Assembly (NCBI GenBank): GCA_023634235.1
Contig: JAMKCF010000019.1
Span: 3,844,001-3,908,000, forward strand
Reading direction: 5' to 3'
Source of the DNA: Pisaster brevispinus
Lineage: Eukaryota; Echinodermata; Asteroidea; Forcipulatida; Asteriidae
Length of the DNA: 64,000 nt
The notes below the pieces were generated by a model that saw nothing but the letters and a program-made list of their open reading frames with translations, was not told where the DNA came from and searched no databases. The stretch's first letter is position 1; every line of letters starts with the position of its first letter. Of this stretch, positions 25,301 to 40,300 are shown one piece after another. A program made the position numbers and the translations under genes.

Positions 25301-28300
25301 CGCTCAATGCACTAAATAAATGAAACAATGTTTGTATAGTGTTTATAGGTCTACTAAAGTAATATAAAGTCATGTCCAGGCTATAACTCAAGTGCAACTT
25401 TTTTAATACTATACTTATTCATTGGGATCATCTTTGACGATTTGTCTCGTATCTCAAATGATAGTTACCTCTGAAGGCAAAGAGATACTTAATTATTTAA
25501 ATCAACCTTCAATACCACCACAATGACGAAAACAAATTGGGAAATTTCAAGTTGATGAGCTTCATTGTTGGAAGAGTTCTTATAATTTTAGTTAGTCTTT
25601 TTTACAGGTTATTGCGATGGTCCCGGTGAAAAATTCAAGATTATTATTAAGACGAAAACGAATGCGTGTTGTTTTTGGTTTAAATTGTCAAACATTTGTG
25701 CGTGTGTCAAAGTGTTGTTCTTCAAAATACAAGCCACAAACAAATTACCAATATATTGTTTTTGTAATTCGGCGGTAGTATGCAATAGGGGTAGATATAG
25801 AACTATTCGTGGATTCTAGAATTCAATGCATGTTTGTACAACAACAGTTACTGTGGGAAATTTGTGAGCAAAATAATCATGGAGATGTAGTTCATTCTGT
25901 AATGGACATAATCATTATCACGTCTCAGTTGTTATAAAAGCCTTGATCAAAACTATTGGAGAATGTTGTGATGCCACGCGTATTATTTTGCGCACATTAC
26001 TTTTTTGTTTTGTTCATTATTAGTTTTTGGTTCCTTTTACCAGGTTGGGGATGGAAATACAACTTCAGTAATGACAAATCGAGGAAAGCCCAAAACCCCT
26101 TCAACCGTGATATAACTAACTTAATATTATTACACTTTTCTGCATTTTGAGACGACTTGTAGTTTAAAAACGTATACAAGTTTTCATCCACACTTTCATG
26201 ATTAATAAAGCCGTGGATCGGTAAGAATGTAAAAACGGACGCGTGTGATTTCAATTAAATTGCTTCCCTAACTGTTGCAAAAAGCTTTCAGTCACGAACA
26301 CTCAAAACAATGTTGACAGGAACTTGATTAATTCACCATCATAGGGCCTATACCTATCTATCGTCGGAAATAATTGAAAACTCTATGTACGAGATATAAA
26401 AAACGGCTACCACCGGAAGATTCTTGCAATTCGCGTGAAAAAATAAATAAGTGTGCTGGGCGTTTATGCAAGATCCCTCGCCCTTCCAACAATTAGTTGA
26501 CTTTATTCGAGCTATATAAAACAACCAAAACATGGGGTTCAATTAGCTGAAAATTTGTATTGGCAATTGTCATTTATAACTTTGTTAAAAGTTATCTACC
26601 TCCCTCCACCGTTGACATTTATCTTCGCCCAAGAATCTTAACTCTAGAATGTAAATATGAAATGACGAAAACACATAAAGCAGTTGAAAATAAATCAGAA
26701 GAAAATTTTACTGCATTTGGTGCATCTGTTTGCACAATCTTTATTTCTTCAATGATTGGCAAGTACTGTCCTATTCCATTGTTGTATAACAAACAATACA
26801 TTGAACAAAGGTTTTGAATGATGCAAAGCAACAATCCCTCTTCAGACTTGTGGTTGTTGTAACTTTAGTTACTCTTTCTGTAATGTGGGAATTTGATGAG
26901 AGTTATAAAACTATACTATATTTAAGATATATCTTTGATGGTGAGTTGTTTTATTTGTTACAAGTAAATTACAAAATTGAATGTGGTACTAATCTCCCTG
27001 ATGCAATATTTCCATCTAAAGTTTTTTCAAATTTTCAAAGTACTTACATCATAAACGTATGGAACTTAACCTAAATTGAGAGGAAATGTGAGCACTTGTA
27101 CATTCCGTCTTGACAATGATACATAACAATACAACATTGTACATGTCCAAATTGTTGGAAAAATTGCCCTTTGGATTTATGATGGTTCATGTAAATGATA
27201 CAACAGAGACTGCTTGTATCTTTAAAAACAACATTACTTCTATAATTTGTTTTCAACAAATAGAAACGACAATGCCACCCAAAATTGTCTTGAGCCATAT
27301 ATACATATGTAAAAGCTAAATTTTGATGTGTTGGGAATGAATTCATCTGCTCTGCAACTTGGCTACTTATGGCCTTGTATCTTGAACACCCAGCTGTTTG
27401 CATCCATTGGAACAGTCTGATGAAAGAATACAATACAGAAATACACACTTAGTTGAAATCAATCAAATCATCTAGAAAATGTTTATAAGTGGATATGGCA
27501 AATTATTACAGTGTATTTAGTTTTAGGGCAATCTAACACAAGTATATCAGAAGAACTACACATTCATTTCCATAGATTTAATTCACTAAAGACAAAATAA
27601 CTGTTAGAAAAATGATTTTCGGTATTTCAAAGTGTACTTGCTTCAAAGTTGATTGTTGCAATTTTCTTGTTTAGCTGTTTTATGGTACAAATCAACTTGT
27701 TCATGAATGTACAGTTGCATGTCTTATTTTTTTCCATCAGATTTTAAATTGAATTTGTATTGGAAACTGAATTTAGGCAAGTACTTACCATGGGTACAAT
27801 TATCTGAAAATACTCCAGTCAGTCATTCTCCCATAATGTTTACAACCCTTCCTTCAACTGTGCTAATTTTCCTTCTGAAAAAGTTGACAGCCCAAGCATC
27901 TCACGAAAGATAGAACACATCATCAAGCCCTTCCTCAGATTCAACCAGATCAGCTACTAAAGGACATTGTGAACAAAAACAAATGGAACAACAGTTAATA
28001 CATTAATAACAACTACAACAGGGGTATCATAGGTGTGCTTCATCTAGATATTTGAAGGATCAGACCTGACACTGTCACTGTTGATCAATGTGTTGTTGCC
28101 ACTGAAATAATTAAGACAAGAGAATAAGCAATACTCTTCATTTTCTACACCTTAATCCCATTCTAAAAGCATTGCACTGTCACCCTGTTCTACAAGCATT
28201 GTCTATAACATTCTTCTTCTCATTTTCCCTTGTATAAAAAAACCCAAACTAGCTTTGCTAGTAAATTTTATTGTGACCTTTCACATCTTTCCCCAGTAGT

Positions 28301-31300
28301 TAATCGTCACTCCAGTACACTAGCATATTAAATGTGTTGTTTTCTTGTAACCTCTGAGGACTCTGAGAAGCCTTGTGTACGGTTGTAGTTTCCCATAGAG
28401 TTGTGCATGGTTGTAGTTTCCCATAGAGTTGTGCATGGTTGTAGTTTCCCATTGAGTTGTGTATGGTTGTAGTTTCCCATTGAGTTGTGTATGGTTGTAG
28501 TTTCCCATTGAGTTGTGTATGGTTTTGTAGTTTCCCATTAAGTTGGGTATGGTTGTAGTTTCCCATTGTGTTGTGTACGGTTGATCTAAAACTAAAAGTA
28601 TTTCAGCACCAATATTTAAATTAATTACTATTTCTTTGAAAATAACTAACGTACCTCGGTAATTCGCTGACTGAGACCATGAAGGTAGAATTACTAACTA
28701 CTGGACCTCCATGCTGAGACCACCTCCATGCTGAGACTGAGACCGAGAGTGAAGTTAAACTTGGTGTTTTCTTTTGTCACGGTCGCCCCTCTCTCTAGCC
28801 CGGCCATTTTTAAATCCACAGCAGTGTGACGTACGTACCGTGTTCACGTCGTCCGCACACACAGGGGTATGGGGCCGTGACTATTATTTAAATACATTAA
28901 TATTCAGTATTCTCATAATGTCATTAATATTCATGAGCTCATCACAACTGAAGAACAAACGACACGGAAAAGAGACTAACCAAACCGCGGCAGCGCGCTG
29001 GTACCAACAGCACATACACCGTTTACAAATAAGAAGAGAAGCAGGGAACCAGCGGCAGTTACCGTAGGACGTGCATGGTTGTAGTATGTGGTTTACCTTC
29101 ATATGTCTGTTTGGTTATATATCTCCCATCAGCATATTAATATATAAAGGCCTATGAACATAATTGGAAATGACTCCACTGCTGGTACATGAAGTCGAAG
29201 CACATGAAATAGACCCAGAGGAACTAGAGGGTGATCTAAGTATTGAGTTATACAAGAAGTAACGAACAACATCAGGATAACCACTAGGTATGGTAGGGGT
29301 GGTGGTGGGTTTCGAAAATGTGTGTTAACCAGCAATGAAAGCTGTAACGAATATGAGCCTTCCCGCCTTTGTGTGAAGTAAACTGTACTTTTGCTCGATC
29401 CACATTCCAACTTAATTGGTTCAAGATCCACACAAGCAATTTGCATAAAGGTCAGCCTTGCAGCCCGGGAAAGAGGCAGCTACTCTTTTTGGCTTATGCC
29501 CTACTTAGGGATCACCGCCAAAGAAGTAAGGTTAAGCCTTGAAAAAGGCATCACGGCTGAGCTGACCTGGGGTCTTTGTTTTGCCGAATGAAGAATTTGA
29601 TCGTTTATGCGATAAAATTGATTATACTCGATCAGGTGCACATAGAGGGCGGAACTACAGCTCGGCATTATGAAACCATTGATCTTGGAGACGCTCCAGT
29701 ACTGAGGGATATTTCACTTGATGACACAAAGCAACAGATATATGTGCTTACCGAACAGCAGGTGAATTGATCTTAAGATAAACAAGCAGAATTATTACTA
29801 TTAGGTATAAAGGCAATGCGTCAGTACGTAACCGTAAACCCTGATACAGACAACGAGAAAAATGTATCTCGACAAGTCGACTTACTCAAACTAAGATGTC
29901 GACGTACACCTGATCATTTATCGTGCCAAGTCGACACAATCAAACAAAGATGTCGACTTATACCTTATATTTATCTTGTCAAGTCGACACACTTAATCAA
30001 AGATGTCGACTTATACCTGATATTATCTCGCCAAGTCGACTTGCTCAAACTAAGATATAAAACATGTATTTTTAAAAATACCATTATAGGGTATATGCCT
30101 ATACGTGGCTTTACTTAAATTGTTTTTATTAGATTGTGAGTCAGATGACTCTTCCCAAGTCAATCAAGACCACCGTTTTTTAATCAATATTATCTTATTC
30201 TTTTTTTAGCCCTATGTTTATGAAAATTACGAAGAGTTTACAGTTAAAAATAAAAACCCCGAAAGCCAGTGCTCGTTGTGTTTTAAACACACAGTGATAA
30301 CTTTAAACTTTTGTTGCAGCTTCTGAAACTAAGAGTTGAAAGTTGCAGTCAGTACACAAGCTGCGAGATGTGCATCGGGTGGGACGGGGACCCGTACTGT
30401 GGGTGGTGCACGCTGGAAAACAAGTAAGAGCTGCGTTTGTCTTAGGAAACGGTTTCTCCTCAGCAACGGCATAAATGAAATAATTTAGACTGAACAAATG
30501 TTTGGCAGACTGACTGCCGATGGTGGTTTTCAAAGACATCGAATATAGTTATGTTTACGTAAATATTTGCGACTTGGGGCGCAAATCGTGAATATGTACT
30601 GTTTGCGGTAACACCATGTGTATATTATCTACTTTGCTATGTAGATTTGTTTTTTGTTCTTTGCTTTTTACTCTCGGAGTAGATATCGGAATTCGGGAGA
30701 CTACTTAGTTCTGAAAAGAACTGTCCTGCTAATTAGCTACTTCTTAGGCGGAAGGTAGGAAATCGACCGGGACTACTACTTTCGCTTAGTGGATCGAAGG
30801 GACTTCTCGTGATTAACTTCACTGCCGCGGAGTGAGTTCTTAATTGGAGACCAATTAGAACTCACTCCGCGGCAGTGAAGTTAATAATAAGCAGGACAGT
30901 TCTTTTCGGAACAAAGTAGTCTCCCGAATTCATCTGCTCCGCGGCAGTAGAATAAAAAGCAAGACCTATAGTTCCCATATACAAAATCTACACAGCAAAG
31001 TAGAAGCACACATGGTGTTACCGCAAACCGAATATTTACATTGATACCTCATCATGCAATGCCTGCAGGAACTAAATCGTGATTAGTCACGTAAATATTC
31101 GCGACACGGCAGATCGTGAAGATTTACTAAAGTTGAATGTCATTTTCACGATTTAGGGCACGAGTTACGTAAACAATTGCGATTTGGTGCCCAAATCGTG
31201 AAAATTCACTTAATATTCGTAAAAACTTGCGACACGGCCAAAATCATAATTTTTACGTAAACATTTAGTGAATCTCATGATTGTTGGCACAGAGTACATT

Positions 31301-34300
31301 GGCAGTGTTAATGAAATGTTAACCATTTCCAATAATAACACACAGTAAAAGACTGAATTTCATACAAACATTTATACAAACAACCTCTTCATGTTTCTAA
31401 CTGCAGATGTACCAGACGCGTGGAATGTACGATGGCGGATGAATATAATCGTTGGCTACCGTACAATGAGATTCAGTGTGTGGCTATTAGTAATATAGAT
31501 CCATATAGAAGCTTCGCAATTACAGAACCACAGAGACCGGTGAGCCTTGGGGAAGCAAGTAATTATTCACATTTTACATTACACCAATTTTCATAAAAAC
31601 TCTTCCCATGGATTTTAATAATGGTAATATTTGTGATGAATATTAATTTAAGTGTGAAGATTACAGAACTGTGGAGAGTGGTTGGGCTAAACAGGAGACC
31701 CCATTGACCGAAAAGGGGAAACGAATCCCTCTTGGTATCAAGGAAGATGAGATTTTCTTCACATAACAAATAGTGGTTATCAAGTTGTTATACTGCTGTT
31801 CGACTAAAAATGGACATTATACAACATTTGTGGAAATGACAGTTCGCAACAACAAATTGTTGCAGTTTTTTAGCCCACACTTTATCCCTGGTCAGAATTG
31901 ACCCGGACTCTGGGTCTCAGGAAGCCTGAACCATTGAGTCAGGCTGACCCATAAACCGATTTGAAATAGTGATTTTGACTCAGATTCTGCGTCAGTTTGG
32001 GTCGGCTCCGGTCGACACAGAATGTCTTACTGACCCAGAAATGGGTCAAGCCACCTGTAACTCGGAATCCCTTGAAAACTTTAGAGTGGCCTGCTTATTT
32101 CTTTTTTCCTGCCATGAGCTTAGAAAAATAATGGTGTCATTCATCAATAAATTCAGATCGTATTGACTGTAGAGCGCCTCCCCAAACTTCAAGATGGCGA
32201 GACCTACTCCTGCAAGTTCGATGATCTTCCAGAGTATCAAGGAACGACAATCGGAAATACTGTCGCGTGCTACATTCCTGGAACAAGTGCTCGGCCAAAC
32301 ATCCCTTCAAATGGTACATCCAAGTCGGCATAATTGCCAAACAACTCATCATTTTTGTGTTGTCAATGGAGGTGTTTTCTTTTTAGGACAGGGGTAATTT
32401 CTTGTTTTGAGGAAAGTCAACAGTGTTTTGCTTCTCAATAGCTTTCATTTAACAAACTCCAGGAAAGAAAGGTATGATCTTTCCTTCCGCACAATTGGTG
32501 AAAAATAAACATGTTTTAATTTGGTCAAGTGCTGTGGTGGTGATTACTCCAAAACGCATACCATGGCCAAACAGTGCCGATCAGTCAGTCAACTTTAATT
32601 CCCAAGTTGCACTATTAAAAGTTAAGGTAACACAGAGAAGAGGTCCGTATGGGTACCTGACCCCCACAATTAGAATACATGTATTTGTATTCACCACATG
32701 GGTCGGGTGCCAACTAGTCTTGATTGGCGACGCTTTTTTTTTTTGGGGGGGGGAGGGGTATTAATCACCGGTAGAAAGTGCAACAGCAACTGGCTCGGAG
32801 GCTGGCTCGGAGGGACTGTACAAGTCTACGAATCTGGATCGTTTTGATCCAGATGTTTGTGTGATACTGTGTATATGCATCTCTTCTCCAGTAATTCGTG
32901 TTGCGATATCGGCGACTACGTTAACAAAATAAACCTCGCCAATCAGTCAACCTGTTTAAAAACAAAACTAACTGCAGGACAATCATTTAGATTTCGTTGG
33001 TCTGTAAAGCCAGGCCCTCCTGTCGCAATGGTGCAATTGTAACTTTGGCGCTCAAAATGAAAACTGACTGGCATGGACAGCTTTTAAAAAACATTCTGAC
33101 AAGAGTTTACCATTTTTTGGGCAACTGATATCTTGAAGCGTTGCATTGGGACGACATCTCTGCAATAACCTTTGCATATATATAAAATTAGTAGGGGAGA
33201 TGGCCTTAGCTTTCGATCCAATCCGGACCTTCGTCAGAGGCATAAACAAGAACAAACACAAACATATCCATTTATAGCAAAAGGAGGAGCAAAGGATTAA
33301 TGGAGAGTATCCAGAAAAAAGCGGGAAAATATAGCCAATCAGAGTTGTAAATTTACTTGCTAAGAACCAATAAGAGTGAAGAAGGATGGTCAGTGTGAAA
33401 GGCTGGATCACTGGACCATAAAGGTGGTACTGCAATGTAGGCATTACAATGCGGGAAGCATGAAAGGGTAGGATTAGAGAACAAGCCACATAAGAAAATG
33501 CAACTAACAATAGGAGGCAAGATCAAAGTAATTATAGAATAAAAATAATCAGTTGAAATAGTTTAAACTAGGTAAGAGGAACCTGCAGAGTGAGCAGGTT
33601 ATTAAATCCTCTGTAAAGGGAATAGGTAATTGACAGGTTAACTCAAAAACTTCATGAGAGAGAAAAAAGAAGTGTAGAGATGGACCAGTGTAGAGAACAT
33701 GTAAAAGACAGTAACTGTATCTATTTTACATCAATGAAGTAAGCGAGAGAAAGAAGCGTAAAAATAGACCAGTGGAGAGAACATGTTATTTGTAGTTATT
33801 GTGTTAATAATAAATCGAAAGTGAAAAGAGGGTGATGGGGATTTATTTAACACCGGTGTTTACGTTAAGTCCAAAGGGTTGGACTGTCTTGAGTTATTTG
33901 TAGTTATTGTGTTAATAATAAATCGAAAGTGAAAAGAGGGTGATGGGGATTTATTTAACACCGGTGTTTACGTTAAGTCCAAAGGGTTGGACTGTCTGAG
34001 TTGGTGAATCCAGAGAATCACTCTGAGTTTGCGGTGTGTGTCGTCACCATTTCAAGCCTCAATCACGATGAGTTCAACATCTTTGACGCTGTGATTAAGG
34101 CTGTTGAAGTGGATGGAGACGGGGTACAGTTTCTTGGTCTTTATGGAAGAGACATCGTTCGCAAAGCGAAGACTGAGTTTGGTCTTAGTCTCTCCCACAT
34201 ACTGTAGTCCACATCTTTTACAAGATATAACATAGACCACATTGGGTGTGCTACATAGGGAGTCGGTCTTGATATTGTAAGAAGAGCCCGTGCCATGACT

Positions 34301-37300
34301 CTTCACTTTAAGTGCAGGTTTGATGTAGAGACAGGTTCTACATTTAGTGCGGGTACACTTGTGACAACCCTGTATCTCTGTTAGTGGTGGTGTTTGGCCT
34401 GTACCTGGGGGAGTTTAGCCCTGACTAGAATGTCTCCCAGGTTTTTAGGGCGGCGGAATGCAACCAAGGGGTTCTCAGGGATTGCTGAGCGCAACCTCTT
34501 AGATGAATGGAGAATATTAATTCTGCCATTGAGGATTGAGGAGAGTTTGGGTAGTTTAGGGTGGTAGGTGGTGACCAGGGCAACTCTTTTGGTCGGGACT
34601 TTTCTGGACCCCGTGTTGGCCAAAAGAGTATGGCGTGGTATACTGAGGGCCTTGTTGATGGCAAGTTGAACCCTGCGTTCGCTGTGACCTCTAGAAACAA
34701 GGTGTTTCCTGAGGTCCGATGAGCGCCTTTTGTATAGGGTATCTGTGGAGCAGATACGTCTTATGCGCAAGGCCTGACTGTAAGCAATTGCCTTCTTACA
34801 GTGACTAGGGTGGCAACTGTTGGAGAGAAGGTACTGGTGGGTATCAGTGGGTTTGCTGTATACATCCGTAGCAATGCCGCTAGGGGATTTACTTATAGTT
34901 ACATCTAGAAAGTTAACACTTGTTAGAGAGTATTCAGTAGTGAACTTTATGGTTGGGTGGAATGAGTTTATATGGTCGATAAACTCAACCAAGCTGTCTT
35001 GACTACCACACCAGATAGAGAAAATATCATCAATAAATCTCCACCAAACTAGTGGGCGGCTGGGGGCAGAGGACAGAAGTTTTTCCTCTAAGTCAGACAT
35101 GAAAATGTTGGCATATGAGGGCGCCATTTTTGTACCCATGGCGGTACCCTGTATCTGTAGAAAATGCCTGTCAGTAAATGAAAAGTTGTTCTTAGTGAAA
35201 ATGTGGCTGATGAGTTCCTTAACATGTATCACTGAGGGGCGGGATTGTTTGTTGCCCCTGAGAGCAGAGACACATGCACTCATGCCTTCATTATGGGGTA
35301 TGTTAGTATACAGTGATGAATCATCTAGAGTAACCAAAAAAGCAGAGTCAGGTATTTGATGTTTGACATCCTCTAGCTTATGGAGGAAGTCTGTGGTGTC
35401 CTTTATGAAGGAAGGGATGCCGGAGACTAACGGGTTGAGAAAGCTATCTACAAACTCAGAAATGCGCTCTGTAGGGCTACCATTACCAGATACAATGGGT
35501 CGTCCTGGGTTGTTGGGCTTGTGTATCTTAGGTAGAAGGTAGAAGCGTGCTGTACGGGGGTCCTGTGGAAGGAGATAGTTGAAGGTATCTTTGTCGATAC
35601 CGTTGGCATTGTGGATTCTAACCAAGGTGTCACTGATTTGTTTGGAAAATGATTGAGTAGGGTCAGTGTCACATTCAATATAATGATCAGTGTTGCTGAG
35701 TTGTCTGAGGCCCTCAGCTATGTAGTCATGTGTGTTCATGACTACAACTGCGGACCCCTTGTCAGCACGTTTAATCACTATGTCTGGTGATTGGCGGAGC
35801 TGTGTTAGAGCGTGACGTTCATCTTGGGGGAGGTTGTTTGGTGCCCAGGTATTAGGGACCTTAAGAACCTCTGAGCTGACTGAATTGATGTAGGTATCAA
35901 GAGCCACATCTATATATATATACTCACTACTTTACTCTGATTGGTTCTTAGCAACCCATTGTTTGTAAATGTATAACTCTGATTGGCTATATTTTCCCGC
36001 TTTTTTCTGGATACTCTCCCTTAATCTTTTGCTCCTCTTTTTGCTATAAATAGATATGTTTGTGTTTGTTCTTGTTTATGCCTCTAATTATATATATATA
36101 TAGGGCCTATATAGAGCATATATATATATATATCAATTTGGATTTTCGTTGACGAATTTGGAATCTGTAAATGGGCAGGCGTGTGTACACACTAGTAATG
36201 CCTGTCTCAAGGCCTTTTCGAAACCACGGGTGTAGCGTCGGCAGAGCCGTCAGCCTTTTTGAAGCCCTTTACTAAAAAATAAAAAACGCACCAGGATTTG
36301 AAAATGACTGACGGAGCCCGAAGCAGAAGGCGTGATTTCAAAAGGGCTGATATAAATGTTTGTTTTACAGAGGACCATGTGGACATGCAGCTGAGTGTTG
36401 TTTCATCGGTCTCTATGGCGTTTATCTCCACAGAATTCACTTTCTACCAATGTTCACGGCACAAACAGTAGGTTATATCCCATTGTAACAATCAAAGGGT
36501 AATCTAAAGTTCCAAGGAAGTTCGTTAAAAGAAGCATTTTAAAGTATGAAAATAGGACATGAAACATTGCATGGTGGAGGTAGGCCTACAATCTATTAAG
36601 GTTTGAGGTAACACCATAATGAGTAGAATTTGAAACTTGCATGGTGGAGATGCAATCTAGTTAGGTTTGCAATAACATGTATATGAGTAGAGTTTGAAAC
36701 TTTGCCTGATGGAGATGCAATCTAGTAAGGTTTGCAATAACATATGATTAGAATTTGAAACTTTGCATGGTGGAGATGCAATCTAGTAAGGTTTGCAATA
36801 ACATATGATTAGAATTTGAAACTTTGCATGGTGGAGATGCAATCTATTAAGAATTTCAATAACATGCATATGAGTAGGATTTGAAACGTTGCATGGTGGA
36901 GATGCAATCTAGTAAGGTTTGCAATAACATGTATTTGAGTAGAATTTGAAACTTTGCATGGTGGAGATGCAATCTAGTAAGGTTTGCAATAACATATGAT
37001 TAGAATTTGAAACTTTGCATGGTGGAGATGCAATCTAGTAAGGTTTGCAATAACATATGATTAGAATTTGAAACTTTGCATGGTGGAGATGCAATCTAGT
37101 AAGGTTTGCAATAACATATGATTAGAATTTGAAACTTTGCATGGTGGAGATGCAATCTAGTAAGGTTTGCAATAACATGTATTTGAGTAGAATTTGAAAC
37201 TTTGCATGGTGGAGATGCAATCTAGCCTAAGGTTTGCAATAACATATGATTAGAATTTGAAACTTTGCATGGTGGAGATGCAATCTAGTAAGGTTTGCAA

Positions 37301-40300
37301 TAACATGTATATGTCTTGAGTAGGATTTGAAACTTTGCAAGGTGGCGGTGCAATCTATAGTTGTAAGGTTTGAGGCAACACTATGTACATGAACAATCTC
37401 TTTGATGAGTAAAAAGGTGGTGTAACAAACTCAACATTTCGAGGGTACGCGCTGTTCGCCTTCAGGAGAAAAGCTGACGACGACCTGCTGAAGATGATCA
37501 AAAGCACACTGATCGAAACGTCGAGTTGTTACACAACCGGTTCTTTCCGAAACAACCACAACTCATACAGAGAAGATCATCTGCATGGTGCTATCGTAAC
37601 CTTATTCGATTATTTTAATTACATTAACAGCGCACTTTACAAATAATGTAAATCCCCTTTTCAGTTTAAAGTTTGTTGTTCAGCAGGATACAAATACCAT
37701 ATCCTTCCTGTTCTTCTACAGAGGTTTGTAACTACGATGGCTTTTTCTTAGATTGACGTCATTTGTGCTTGCCAATTTTTTGGCATTTATTGCTCCAAGA
37801 TGCTAAACCTAAGAGCACAGGAACAAAGAATGTACACCCCCTTTCCTGTTTAAAGTTTATTGTTCAGGATGCACATCCTATATCCTGCATGCCTTTATAC
37901 AAAGGTTTGTAAAACGAAACGGTGTCTTTTTCATAGATTGACGTCAATTGTGCTTGCCAAATTTGGTGACGTTGCTCCAAGTCGCTAATATTGGTGTCCT
38001 CGTGATCAATTTTGCCGCTTGCACGAATCAAAACAGTTTTTGAGGCGTTGAAATTCAAAATAATTGGTACTGGGTTAGAAGGTTGTTATCTAGTTCGATT
38101 CTGTGGAGAACGTTGATGTTATTTTGTCCTCTCTTTATGAATCAAATAAATATCTCCGCGTTTGATTAACACACTGTCAATTGATTGTATCTATACAGGT
38201 GTGGCGAGTGCGTTAGAAATGCTTGGGATTGTGACTGGTGCGTATTTGACAACACATGCACACATCAAAGTACTGAGTGTTCAACCGGAGACACCATTGT
38301 CATAGGGCTCAATGTTGGTGGTATTATTATATTTTCCGTTTTTTAATTTGTTGAGACTCCGTGCAAATGGTATTCTAGCCTTTTTGACAAAGTGAATGTG
38401 AATGTCCTTCCTCGTACGTGATGTGCCGCAATGGGCAAAATACTGTTTTGTTAGTCCAAAAAATGAGCATGAGTGGGTGACGGGGTGTATTCAGACATAG
38501 TAGCATGTCTAAAAACACGAGTGGAGCACGAGTGGGTGACAGGGTGTATTCAGACATAGTAGCATGTCTAAAAACACGAGTGAAGCATGAGTGGGTGACG
38601 GGGTGTATTCAGACATAGTAGCATGTCTAAAAACACGAGTGGACCACGAGTGGGTGACGGGGTGTATTCAGACATAGTAGCATGTCTAAAAACACGAGTG
38701 GAGCACAAGTGGGTGACGGGGTGTATTCAGACATAGTAGCATGTATAAAAACACGAGTGGAGCACAAGTGGGTGACGGGGTGTATTCAGACATAGTAGCA
38801 TGTATAAAAACACGAGTGGAGCACGAGTGTGTGACGGGGTGTGTTCAGACATAGTAGCATGTCTAAAAACACGAGTGAAGCATGAGTGGGTGACGGGGTG
38901 TATTCAGACATAGCAGCATGTCTAAAAACACGAGTGGACCACGAGTGGGTGACAGGGTGTATTCAGACATAGTAGCATGTCTAAAAACACGAGTGGAGCA
39001 CAAGTGGGTGACGGGGTGTATTCAGACATAGTAGCATGTCTAAAAACACGAGTGAAGCATGAGTGGGTGACGGGGTGTATTCAGACATAGTAGCATGTCT
39101 AAAAACACGAGTGAAGCATGAGTGGGTGACGGGGTGTATTCAGACATAGTAGCATGTCTAAAAACACGAGTGAAGCACGAGTGGGTGACGGGGTGTATTC
39201 AGACATAGTAGCATGTCTAAAAACACGAGTGAAGCATGAGTGGGTGACGGGGTGTATTCAGACATAGTAGCATGTCTAAAAACACGAGTGAAGCATGAGT
39301 GGGTGACGGGGTGTATTCAGACATAGTAGCATGTCTAAAAACACGAGTGAAGCATGAGTGGGTGACGGGGTGTATTCAGACATAGTAGCATGTCTAAAAA
39401 CACGAGTGAAGCATGAGTGGGTGACGGGGTGTATTCAGACATAGTAGCATGTCTAAAAACACGAGTGAAGCACGAGTGGGTGACGGGGTGCATTCAGACA
39501 TAGTAGCATGTCTAAAAACACGAGTGAAGCACGAGTGGGTGACGGGGTGTATTCAGACATAGTAGCATGTCTAAAAACACGAGTGGACCACGAGTGGGTG
39601 ACAGGGTGTATTCAGACATAGTAGCATGTCTAAAAACACGAGTGGAGCACAAGTGGGTGACGGGGTGTATTCAGACATAGTAGCATGTCTAAAAACACGA
39701 GTGAAGCATGAGTGGGTGACGGGGTGTATTCAGACATAGTAGCATGTCTAAAAACACGAGTGAAGCATGAGTGGGTGACGGGGTGTATTCAGACATAGTA
39801 GCATGTCTAAAAACACGAGTGGACCACAAGTGGGTGACAGGGTGTATTCAGACATAGTAGCATGTCTAAAAACACGAGTGGAGCACAAGTGGGTGACGGG
39901 GTGTATTCAGACATAGTAGCATGTATAAAAACACGAGTGGAGCACGAGTGTGTGACGGGGTGTGTTCAGACATAGTAGCATGTCTAAAAACACGAGTGGA
40001 GCATGAGTGGGTGACGGGGTGTATTCAGACATAGTAGCATGTCTAAAAACACGAGTGGAGCACGAGTGGGTGGCGGGGTGTATTCAGACATAGTAGCATG
40101 TCTAAAAACACGAGTGAAGCATGAGTGGGTGACGGGGTGTGTTCAGACATAGTAGCATGTCTAAAAACACGAGTGAAGCACGAGTGGGTGACGGGGTGTA
40201 TTCATCAGACATAATAGCATGTCTAAAAACACGAGTGGAGCACGAGTGGGTGACGGGGTGCATTCAGACATAGTAGCATGTCTAAAAACACGAGTGGAGC

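Larger units (their letters stand above)
33200..36110 (-). mobile_element. Penelope-like element with inverted terminal repeats
   Basis: Transcribed on the minus strand inside intron 6. It contains a Penelope-type reverse transcriptase (34381-35907) and a degenerate GIY-YIG endonuclease region (33956-34378). The ends are inverted copies: 33235-33395 (GAGGCATAAACAAGAACAAA...CCAATAAGAGTGAAG) against 35932-36090. The tail holds a 108-bp tandem duplication. Frameshifts and a stop make this copy defective. Exact outer ends are uncertain because of flanking (TA)n. Confidence 0.85.

Noticed and set aside
28300..28566. Open frames with [12 protein letters not shown] repeats
   Set aside because: They are translations of the 28-bp minisatellite.
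32575..32636. Possible extra exon reading [14 protein letters not shown]
   Set aside because: It resembles the plexin DHV segment only loosely, no acceptor gives the required phase, and the true DHV exon was found at 36371-36467.
32857..33042. Open frame with [15 protein letters not shown]
   Set aside because: It has no place in the plexin/MET domain order, and exons 6 and 7 join in phase without it.
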